Source: Woeseiaceae bacterium
Lineage (GTDB): Bacteria > Pseudomonadota > Gammaproteobacteria > Steroidobacterales > Woeseiaceae
Direction of reading: 5' to 3'
DNA length: 64,000 nucleotides
NCBI GenBank assembly: GCA_024640315.1
Contig: JAHEFF010000011.1
Coordinates: forward strand, 1 to 64,000
Of this stretch, positions 46,029-53,110 are shown one piece after another. Positions within the stretch are counted from its first letter, which is position 1. Each line of letters starts with the position of its first letter. The position numbers and the translations under genes are program-made. The notes under the pieces are model-generated. The model made no database searches. It saw only the letters and a program-made list of their open reading frames with translations, and was not told where the DNA came from.

Positions 46029-46448
46029 ATGCTGCGCATCAGTGAAAAGATCCTTATTCCGGAATCGGAGATAGAGTTGACGGCAATCAGGGCACGGGGG
46101 CCGGGCGGCCAAAACGTCAACAAGGTTTCCACGGCGATTCACCTCCGCTTTGATATCAACGCATCGTCGGCGCTGCCGCTTGACGTCAAACAGCGCCTGC
46201 TTGACCTGAGAGACAGGCGCATTTCAGCAGATGGCATCGTCAATCTGAAAGCGCAGCGCTCGCGCAGCCAGGACAAGAACAAAGCAGACGCATTGCAACG
46301 TCTCGCGGAAATTATTGAACCTGCGCTGATTCAGCCAAAGCAACGAAAGAAGACAAAGCCGGGCCGAAAGGCCAAGGAAAAACGGCTCGACGAAAAAGCG
46401 AAGCGTGCGAGGCTCAAACAGTCCCGCGGTAAAATAATTGATGACTAA
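46029..46448 (+). CDS. arfB: alternative ribosome-rescue factor ArfB
   Basis: A 139-residue peptidyl-tRNA hydrolase of the YaeJ/ICT1 family. It has the catalytic GGQ (26-28, ARGPGGQNVNKVST) and a basic C-terminal tail (KKTKPGRKAKEKRLDEKAKRAR) that enters the empty mRNA channel. It releases nascent chains from ribosomes stalled without a stop codon. The length equals E. coli ArfB (140). Its stop overlaps that of the convergent regulator gene by 4 bases. Confidence 0.94.
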   Translation: MLRISEKILIPESEIELTAIRARGPGGQNVNKVSTAIHLRFDINASSALPLDVKQRLLDLRDRRISADGIVNLKAQRSRSQDKNKADALQRLAEIIEPALIQPKQRKKTKPGRKAKEKRLDEKAKRARLKQSRGKIIDD

Positions 46449-48325
46449 TCAGTGCAAGTAATCTTGTCGTCCGCCCAGGTGCAGCCGGCGCTGTCCCAGT
46501 ATTCGGTGAGTCCAATACTCGTGACAAAATCCATAAACTGTGGGTGCTGACGAAATTCCCGGAACTCCTCGATGTAGATGATTTCGACCTCAAACTGACT
46601 GACGCCGCCTTCAAAATGGCGCGCAATTGACATCGCCCGGTCAGCATTGCCGAGGAGCACCCATAGCGTGATCGCGACGTTGTCAGGCATCGCACCCGAT
46701 GCATATACCTGCTCAAGCATTTCGATCGCGCCGGGCCGCTTGTCGATAGCTGCGATCCCATCAAAAATCGGACCTACCCAGGCCGATTCAAGATTGTTCT
46801 CCTCGAGCCCTTCGGCTGCCCGAAGTTTTGCGGCTTCAATTTCACCGGTGCGAATCAGGAACAACGAATAAGCAAGCGAGTGAATCGCCGCCTCGTAATG
46901 CATCCGCTCTGCAACCTCGAAATAGCGTGCAGCGTTTTCCAGATCGTTAACCCAAAAACTTGCGATCGCAACCCGGTCAATAATGGCGGGGTCTTCGGGA
47001 TCAAGCTCGGCCCCTGTTTGTGCAAACCGGAGCGACTCTTCAAGCCGTCCAACACTGGCAAGAACGCGGGAATGCCAGTTGTAATCATCGGCACCGGCTG
47101 ACTCCGCATTGACCGCCATGCGCGTATTTTCCATCGCTTCTATCCACTGGTCTTTTTTCAGGTAGATATAACCGTAGACCGTTCCGGCGGCTTCGCGAAT
47201 AGTAGGGTCTGCTTCAACGCCCTGACTGACAATCTCAAGCGCCCTGTCGAACGTTGCCCACCGATCTATGTTGAGGTCGTAGTCCGGCCAAATGCAGTAA
47301 GTGTAGGCAAGCCCGAGCCAGGCCGGTCCGTAGGTCGGGTCCAGACGAATGGCGGCCTCGAAATGCCTGATCGCGTCTACGATTGACTGGTGATCCCGCT
47401 TTTCGAAAAGATACCGTCCGAGTGCATAGGCTTCAGCAGCTGCATAGCTCGAAGGTTCCCGACGGCCGGTGGTTGCCGCATTGAAATTCGGCTCCAAGGC
47501 GGAACGCAGCCCGTTCGCGACCTGACGCTGTAAATCAAAAATCCCGGACTTGTCTGAATCGAAGGTATCCGACCAGATCACCACGCCGCTTCGTGAATCT
47601 TCAAGCTGCGCCGCGATCTTCACCTGGTCAGCAATGATCTGCACGCTTCCGGTCACGATGCTGTCGGCTTCCCCTGGTTCACCCGTGCCAAATGCACTTC
47701 GCTTCCTGACAATCTGCATGTTGTCGATCTGGTTCAGGCTGGTGATCGCCTCTTCGGCAAAGCCAAAACACAGGTGCGCGCCGAACTCGCGCGAATCCTG
47801 CCGGCATTCGAACGGATAAACCGCGACCGAAGAAAGGCCTGCTGCAGGCCCGGTCCCCCGGCCGCTGAGCGCAAACCAGGCAATACCGGCAACCGCGATC
47901 AATCCCACCACAATCATCCAAAGGTCCGGCAGGACGGAGGCTTTGGCGGCATCCGGCAGTTGGGGAGCTGTATCGGGAACCGTGACGGGAAGCATGACCC
48001 GATAGCCGCGTCGTTGCACTGTCTCTATGTAACGGGGCGCTTTGGCATCGTCAGTAAGCGCCCGTCGCAGTGCTGATATACAGCGGGTAATGACGTCGTC
48101 GGTCTGCGGCCGTCCTTCCCACACTTCATCAATCAGCTGGTCCTTCGTCACCACCTCGCCATGGTGGCTGGCCAGGACGACGAATACGTCCATCACCAGG
48201 GGCTCGATGTGGCGCTCGTCCTCCCCGTCACGAATAAGCCCGCGCTCCGGAATGACTCTCCATGGTCCGAATTCGAAGCCCCGCATGAGCTCTGTGTAGG
48301 TTGGCACTGACCGTTCGCCTCGCAT
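46445..48325 (-). CDS. CadC/ToxR-like winged-helix regulator with TPR sensor domain
   Basis: A 626-residue one-component regulator. An OmpR-type winged helix (about 15-112, GFEFGPWRVIPERGLIRDG ... TDDVITRCISALRRAL ... YIETVQRRGYRV), a proline-rich linker, one membrane helix (about 135-153), then a periplasmic part. The latter starts with a FlgO/adenylate-cyclase-associated-like domain (VAVYPFECRQDSREFG) and continues with TPR repeats, ending in a Cys pair (AGCTWADDKITCTD). A start at 48286 (MRGFEFGPW) is also possible. It probably responds to an envelope signal; the target genes are unknown. Confidence 0.85.
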   Translation of the reverse strand: MRGERSVPTYTELMRGFEFGPWRVIPERGLIRDGEDERHIEPLVMDVFVVLASHHGEVVTKDQLIDEVWEGRPQTDDVITRCISALRRALTDDAKAPRYIETVQRRGYRVMLPVTVPDTAPQLPDAAKASVLPDLWMIVVGLIAVAGIAWFALSGRGTGPAAGLSSVAVYPFECRQDSREFGAHLCFGFAEEAITSLNQIDNMQIVRKRSAFGTGEPGEADSIVTGSVQIIADQVKIAAQLEDSRSGVVIWSDTFDSDKSGIFDLQRQVANGLRSALEPNFNAATTGRREPSSYAAAEAYALGRYLFEKRDHQSIVDAIRHFEAAIRLDPTYGPAWLGLAYTYCIWPDYDLNIDRWATFDRALEIVSQGVEADPTIREAAGTVYGYIYLKKDQWIEAMENTRMAVNAESAGADDYNWHSRVLASVGRLEESLRFAQTGAELDPEDPAIIDRVAIASFWVNDLENAARYFEVAERMHYEAAIHSLAYSLFLIRTGEIEAAKLRAAEGLEENNLESAWVGPIFDGIAAIDKRPGAIEMLEQVYASGAMPDNVAITLWVLLGNADRAMSIARHFEGGVSQFEVEIIYIEEFREFRQHPQFMDFVTSIGLTEYWDSAGCTWADDKITCTD

Positions 48326-48487
48326 CTGGTCTCGTTGTACAGCCGATCTGATGACGCCCGATTGTACTTGAGTGTGACGGGTTTAAAGCTCCAATTTTGT
48401 TCAATCCGGGGAGCTCCTTTGGCTTCCACCAGACGGCAATACCGTGTTACCTTGTTATTTTATTACCAATATAATGGAGCAATCAGA

Positions 48488-48742
48488 ATGCCTGCAAAAC
48501 TTGTCAAACGCACCCAGACCGGCGTCAGGCTTGAAAAGACCCTGCTGAAAGTGCTGAAGGGACTCGCCGAGTACTGCGATCTCACCCTCGGTGATCTCCT
48601 TGAAGGCATCGTCTTGCACGCGTTCGAGGGCAAAGCTCCGTTCTCCGCGGAGACTCAGGCTGCCATCAGCGAGCTCAAGAAAGTCTATGGATGCGAACTG
48701 ACTGCAGCAGACAGCCATCGCATGAAGGAGTCCGGCGAGTGA
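48488..48742 (+). CDS. small ribbon-helix-helix-like protein
   Basis: An 84-residue basic protein, MPAKLVKRTQTGVRLEKTLLKVLKG..., with a predicted short strand (TQTGVRLE) followed by two helices (KTLLKVLKGLAEYCDL and TLGDLLEGIVLHAFEG). This layout resembles the ribbon-helix-helix/CopG fold, but the match is by pattern only. GGAGC lies 7 bases upstream of the ATG, and a TATAAT hexamer (48470-48475) overlaps the region. Its stop overlaps the GTG start of the next gene (GTGA), so the two form a coupled pair. Confidence 0.65.
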   Translation: MPAKLVKRTQTGVRLEKTLLKVLKGLAEYCDLTLGDLLEGIVLHAFEGKAPFSAETQAAISELKKVYGCELTAADSHRMKESGE

Positions 48743-49170
48743 AGTGGCGATTAAAATCGAACCAAACCCCAGGCCCCACGATCGGGGAATTCGAAGCACT
48801 CGAATTCGATCCGGAGCGATTTGATCACGAGGCACATGTCTTCGTGGCCTGGAGCTACCTGAGCGAGTTTGACCTGCTCGAATCTATCTCGCGCTACCGG
48901 GAGACCCTCAGGCGACTAACGGCAATGCTCGGTGTACCCGGCAAGTATCACGAGACGATCACCTGGTTTTACATGATCGCTGTCGCCGAACATGCAGATG
49001 CAAACAAAGTGACAGACTGGGCCAGCTTTAAACGCGCAAGTCCTGAGCTGTTCCGGCGCAATCCCGGCATCATTAGCGACTACTACTCCAGGTCACGCCT
49101 GATGTCGGAGATGGCGAGAAAAAAATTCATATTACCTGATATAAAACAAAGATCTAGCAATCTTAATTAA
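48739..49170 (+). CDS. conserved hypothetical protein coupled to RHH-like gene
   Basis: A 143-residue cytosolic protein with GTG start at 48739, overlapping the stop of the preceding gene. It is largely helical: FDPERFDHEAHVFVAWSYLSEFDLLESISRYRETLRRL, then KYHETITWFYMIAVAEHAD, ending in a basic AT-rich-encoded tail. I do not recognise the family with certainty. The His/Glu-rich helices (FDHEAHVF, YHETITWF) could bind metal. Coupling to an RHH-like gene gives the layout of a two-gene regulator/effector module, but no toxin motif is visible. Confidence 0.6.
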   Translation: MKWRLKSNQTPGPTIGEFEALEFDPERFDHEAHVFVAWSYLSEFDLLESISRYRETLRRLTAMLGVPGKYHETITWFYMIAVAEHADANKVTDWASFKRASPELFRRNPGIISDYYSRSRLMSEMARKKFILPDIKQRSSNLN

Positions 49171-49286
49171 ATTGTTTTCTAGGTAATAAATCCGCAGGCA
49201 AACGGGCTACAGCGGTGCGCCCCATCTGTCCGAGCCGCGCTTTGCACGGGGTCCCATTCACAGAGCCTTTGCGCTAGGGTAGCGCC

Positions 49287-51230
49287 ATGCCAATGCACTC
49301 GCACATAACAGTCTGGCTCGGGTTGGCTTCGTGCGTCGTCACCGCCTGGGCCACAGGCCTCGCTGCCCAGGAGCCTGACGTCCTGGAGATCGTCGGCGCG
49401 CGGGAAACCAAAGGGGCGGCGGCCGGTTACGTCGACGACACGGTTTGTGGCAGATGCCACGCGGACATGTATGCGACATACCAGGGCGTCGGAATGGCGC
49501 AGTCATTCAAGCGGCCCGGGTCGGCAACACGGATCGAAGACTTTGGACAAGAGTTCTTTCACGCCCCCTCACAGCGTTACTACCAGATCATTGAGCGTGG
49601 CGAAGACCTGATATTTCGTCGTTACCAGCGCGACAAGAACGGCGCCGAAATCAACGCACTCGAAATCCCGGTCAACTGGATCCTGGGCTCGGGAAACCGT
49701 GCAAGAAGCTACCTGTATCAGACAGACTGGGGAGAGATGTTCATGTTGCCCGTCGGTTGGTATTCGGAGGACCGGCGCTGGGACATGTCTCCCGGTTTCG
49801 AGGCAGCTGACCATCCCGGCATACACCGGCAGGCTTCCCGCCCCTGCCTTTTTTGCCACAACGCCTTTCCGGAGGTGCCGGAGGGAAGCGACCGCCACTG
49901 GGAGGTCGAAACATTTCCACACGAACTCCCCGAGGGAACCGGATGCCAGCGTTGTCACGGGCCAGGAGCAGAACACATCCGGACTGTATTGACCGGTCAG
50001 GAGATTGATGAAATTCGCGCGGCGATTACCAATCCGGCACGCCTGCCTGCAGAGCTGAGAGATTCTGTTTGTTTCCAGTGCCATATGCTTCCATCCGCGT
50101 CACTGACAGGCGCTCGTCGGGTCGGCACGGACATTTATTCGTTTCGGCCAGGTCAGCAACTCTCCGACTACCTGGTCCATGTGGATGTGGTCGAGCAAGG
50201 CGTGAAACCGGAGGATCGTTTTGAGATTAATCACCACGGCTATCGTTTAATGCAGAGCAGTTGTTACCGCGAAAGCGAGGGGGAGCTCTCGTGTATCAGC
50301 TGTCATGATCCTCACGTCAAACCCGAGTCCAGCTCATTCAGAATGACCGTTGGCGCCGTGTGTGAAGGCTGTCACGAGGATGCAGTCGAACAGCACAATC
50401 CCGAAACCGAGCTGTCAGATGGCGCTTGTGTAACTTGCCACATGCCGCGCAGACGCACGAGTGACGTGATTCACGTGACGATGACTGATCATCGGATTGC
50501 CACAGGGCCTTTTGACCTTGCCGGGTTGGTTAAACCGGTCGACAAGGAGAATCGGACGATTACCTCCGTTGCCATTCTGGACCTCGGAGAGCCACCAACA
50601 GGCGGCGAGGCGGACGCCTATCGCTCGGTTGCGGCGCTACGATCGGGTCGCAACACGCAGGTGGCTCTGCAAGAGCTGATGCCGGCTCTGCAGGACCTGG
50701 AGCTCGAGGCAAACGATCCGTACGTCGACCTGGCGACAATGCAATTCACCGCCGGGCGTTATCGCGAGGCGGAGGCCACTGCGCGGCAACTTATTGATGA
50801 GGGGCAGAATCTGCGACCGGCCTACTCCATACTTGGGACATCATTGCTTGGGCAGGGGAAACAGGAAGAGGCGATTCGCATGCTGCAGCAATCGATCGCC
50901 GTTCAACCCCATCCGGAAACGCACTTCAATCTTGCCGCTGCCTATCTCGGCACAGGGGACTACCCGAACGCGGAAACGCAAATTGACGCTGCGATCGAGA
51001 TGCGCCCTTACATGCCTGCGGCATGGAAGTACAAGGCGAAATTGCTGGTCGCGAGAAACGAGCCCGAAAAAGCCCGCGACGCATTCGTACGAGCACTGCA
51101 ACTGCAGCCTTTCGATTTGTCGCTGTACGGGGAGCTGATCGATCTGCTGCGGGCGTTAGGTGAGTCCGACGAGGCAGAGCGTTACCTGGAGCTCGGACTA
51201 CGCATGTCCCGGACCCAGGCTGACAGATAA
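49287..51230 (+). CDS. periplasmic seven-heme cytochrome c with TPR domain
   Basis: A 647-residue exported protein (signal peptide ending GLAAQ, about residue 27). It has seven CxxCH heme sites: CGRCH (54), CLFCH, CQRCH, CFQCH, CISCH, CEGCH and CVTCH, within roughly residues 54-390. From about 440 onwards are TPR repeats (DLATMQFTAGRYREAEATARQL, AYSILGTSLLGQGKQEEAIRML, HFNLAAAYLGTGDYPNAE). The heme part resembles cytochrome c3/NrfA-like families; no catalytic CxxCK is present. It stands alone, without quinol oxidase or reductase genes nearby. Its redox partner is unknown. Confidence 0.87.
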   Translation: MPMHSHITVWLGLASCVVTAWATGLAAQEPDVLEIVGARETKGAAAGYVDDTVCGRCHADMYATYQGVGMAQSFKRPGSATRIEDFGQEFFHAPSQRYYQIIERGEDLIFRRYQRDKNGAEINALEIPVNWILGSGNRARSYLYQTDWGEMFMLPVGWYSEDRRWDMSPGFEAADHPGIHRQASRPCLFCHNAFPEVPEGSDRHWEVETFPHELPEGTGCQRCHGPGAEHIRTVLTGQEIDEIRAAITNPARLPAELRDSVCFQCHMLPSASLTGARRVGTDIYSFRPGQQLSDYLVHVDVVEQGVKPEDRFEINHHGYRLMQSSCYRESEGELSCISCHDPHVKPESSSFRMTVGAVCEGCHEDAVEQHNPETELSDGACVTCHMPRRRTSDVIHVTMTDHRIATGPFDLAGLVKPVDKENRTITSVAILDLGEPPTGGEADAYRSVAALRSGRNTQVALQELMPALQDLELEANDPYVDLATMQFTAGRYREAEATARQLIDEGQNLRPAYSILGTSLLGQGKQEEAIRMLQQSIAVQPHPETHFNLAAAYLGTGDYPNAETQIDAAIEMRPYMPAAWKYKAKLLVARNEPEKARDAFVRALQLQPFDLSLYGELIDLLRALGESDEAERYLELGLRMSRTQADR

Positions 51231-51325
51231 GGTGCAATCAGTTTGCTTCGAAAGTCGCTGCACTGAACAGGCTTTTCTCCAACCGTCATTCACGGGTTAG
51301 AATTCAAAAAAACAAGGAGCTCGGC

Positions 51326-52633
51326 ATGAAAAGACTCGGATACATCATCCCTGCAGTGGCCCTCGCCATTTCCGGCAACGCACTGGCGCAAGATGCGAAA
51401 ACCAATCTCGAAGATGCGTTGGCGGCAGTCGAATCAAAAGTGATCGAATGGCGTCACGACCTGCACGAACACCCCGAGCTTTCGAACCGGGAGTTCAGAA
51501 CCTCCGCACTGGTAGCCGAACATCTTCGCAACCTGAATTTTGACGAGGTGAAGACCGGGGTTGCCCACACCGGCGTGGTTGGCACCTTGATTGGTGGTAA
51601 GCCGGGGCCGGTTGTGGCGCTCAGAGCGGACATGGACGGGCTGCCTGTCCTCGAACAAACCGGTTCTCCCTTCGCCTCGAAAGCACGTGGCGAATACAAC
51701 GGTCAGGACGTGCCGGTGATGCATGCCTGTGGCCACGACACGCATGTCGCGATGCTCATGGGCGCCGCACAGGTGTTGGCCGATAACCGCGATCAGCTGC
51801 CGGGTACCGTACGCTTCATCTTTCAGCCTGCGGAAGAAGGACCGCCCGCCGGCGAGGACGGTGGCGCAAAAATGATGGTCGCAGAAGGCGTGCTGGATGG
51901 GCCGAACCCGCCCGAGGCGATCCTCGGCTTGCACGCATGGCCCGGAGACTCCGGAACGCTGCTGTACAAACCGAATGGATTCATGGCGGCAGCAGACGGA
52001 TTGCAGATCAATATCAAAGGAAAGCAGACTCACGGCTCATCGCCCTGGCTGGGCGTCGATCCGATCTACGTTGCGGCCCAGGTTGCCACTGCGATCCAGG
52101 GTATTCCTTCCCGCCATCTTGATGTGACGAACAGCCCTGCCGTCATTACTATCGGCAGCATTCATGGTGGTGTCCGGGGCAATATCATTCCGGACGAAGT
52201 GGAGATGCAGGGGACGATTCGGACTTTTGACGCCGGTGTCCGTGAGACGCTGCATGCGAAACTCCGTAGCATCGTTAATGCCATCGCCGACGCGAACGGG
52301 GCTACCGCAACCATCTCGATCGAGGGTTACGCGCCGGTGACCGGCAATGATCCCGAGCTGCTCGGCAAGATGTTGCCGACACTGAATTGGGCGGCGGGTC
52401 AAGGCAACGTGAACGAAGGCACACTGATCACCGGCGCCGAGGACTTTTCGTTCTACCAGGAGCACATTCCCGGCCTGTTCCTGCTGCTTGGGATCAATGA
52501 TCCTGCATTGCCGCGCGCCGAACGTGCCTCCAATCACTCGCCGTTTTTTATCGCTGAGGACAGCGCCATGATGACGGGTGTCCGGGCCCTGGTTGGCTTT
52601 GCCATGGATTACGCGGCGGTCAGCGCGAAATAG
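51326..52633 (+). CDS. exported M20 family amidohydrolase
   Basis: A 435-residue protein with a signal peptide (MKRLGYIIPAVALAISGNALAQ). The fold is the M20/AbgB-HipO type: WRHDLHEHPELSNREF (44-59), LRADMDGLP, HACGHDTHVAMLMGAA (metal ligands Cys/His), FQPAEEGPPAGEDGG (Glu pair), and a late ITGAEDFSFYQEHIPG. Such enzymes deacylate N-acyl amino acids or related amides; periplasmic location is inferred from the signal. AAGGAGC at about 51313-51319 is the ribosome site. It is a single gene followed by the long regulatory gap before fic. Confidence 0.92.
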   Translation: MKRLGYIIPAVALAISGNALAQDAKTNLEDALAAVESKVIEWRHDLHEHPELSNREFRTSALVAEHLRNLNFDEVKTGVAHTGVVGTLIGGKPGPVVALRADMDGLPVLEQTGSPFASKARGEYNGQDVPVMHACGHDTHVAMLMGAAQVLADNRDQLPGTVRFIFQPAEEGPPAGEDGGAKMMVAEGVLDGPNPPEAILGLHAWPGDSGTLLYKPNGFMAAADGLQINIKGKQTHGSSPWLGVDPIYVAAQVATAIQGIPSRHLDVTNSPAVITIGSIHGGVRGNIIPDEVEMQGTIRTFDAGVRETLHAKLRSIVNAIADANGATATISIEGYAPVTGNDPELLGKMLPTLNWAAGQGNVNEGTLITGAEDFSFYQEHIPGLFLLLGINDPALPRAERASNHSPFFIAEDSAMMTGVRALVGFAMDYAAVSAK

Positions 52634-52803
52634 CCGCCCGGGATGGAAATGCCGGCGGCCCGGACATAATGCGGCGCCGGCGCCCCGTCTGGCCACGCCG
52701 GTTTGGGGTGTCGCTTCTGTAAGTGAATGATCAGGTGTCGATTTAACGCAATCCAGGCGCCCATTTCCCGGTCCCGGACGTGGATCACACTTCTGTCAGC
52801 CAC
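52634..52803. other. intergenic stretch before the fic repeat array
   Basis: No convincing gene is present. A weak minus-strand frame of 64 codons (52609-52803) has no ribosome site or family features. One isolated TGTCGAT lies at 52736-52742, 61 bp before the array and two bases off its 10-bp register. The rest is GC-rich non-coding sequence. Confidence 0.5.
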
Positions 52804-53090
52804 ATCGACATATACTCCCGATCTGTCGATAAACTACTAAAAAATCGACATATCGCTCGGACCTGTCGATTCAATCGACACATCCTGGTGACATGTCGAT
52901 AAAATGGTGTTTTTTCGACATGTCTCGCCCACCTGTCGATCTGATCGACCTGCGAGATGAACATGTCGATAGAATGTTAATTTTTCGACATATTGGGGAT
53001 ATCTGTCGATATGATCGACAGATGAGATAAAAATGTCGATGAAATCGACTTTTATCGACACATTGGTCCAACCTGTCGATGGGTTGGACA
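52804..53090. repeat. phased array of 18 TGTCGAT/ATCGACA sites, four 70-bp units, upstream of fic
   Basis: Forward TGTCGAT begins at 52824, 52864, 52894, 52934, 52964, 53004, 53034 and 53074, all exact. The inverted form ATCGACA begins at 52804, 52844, 52874, 53014 and 53054 (exact), at 52914, 52944, 52984 and 53044 (one mismatch) and at 53084 (two mismatches). Every site is a multiple of 10 bp from the others. Units start at 52804, 52874, 52944 and 53014. Within each unit sites lie at offsets 0, 20, 40 and 60 with alternating orientation, so each contains a TGTCGAT-N13-ATCGACA inverted repeat and shares a compact TGTCGAT-N3-ATCGACA palindrome with its neighbour. The extra site at 53044 breaks the pattern once. 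Spacers are divergent, so the sites, not the whole unit, are conserved. The array ends 20 bp before the fic ATG. Confidence 0.95.
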
Positions 53091-53110
53091 CGTTGCCGGA
53101 GCGCCGCTAA

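Noticed and set aside
52609-52803. 64-codon minus-strand gene before the array
   Set aside because: Overlaps the amidohydrolase 3' end, has GTG start without ribosome site and no recognisable family.
52804-53090. CRISPR array
   Set aside because: Repeats are 7-bp alternating inverted sites in 70-bp units, not 25-40-bp direct repeats with uniform spacers; no cas genes.
52804-53090. Iteron-type replication origin
   Set aside because: Chromosomal context with housekeeping genes; no Rep gene or partition genes nearby, and sites alternate in orientation unlike typical direct-repeat iterons.
52837-53091. Minus-strand 84-codon frame running through the repeat array
   Set aside because: The 70-bp unit is not a multiple of three, so the repeat is not conserved as protein; no ribosome site; better explained as non-coding operator DNA.
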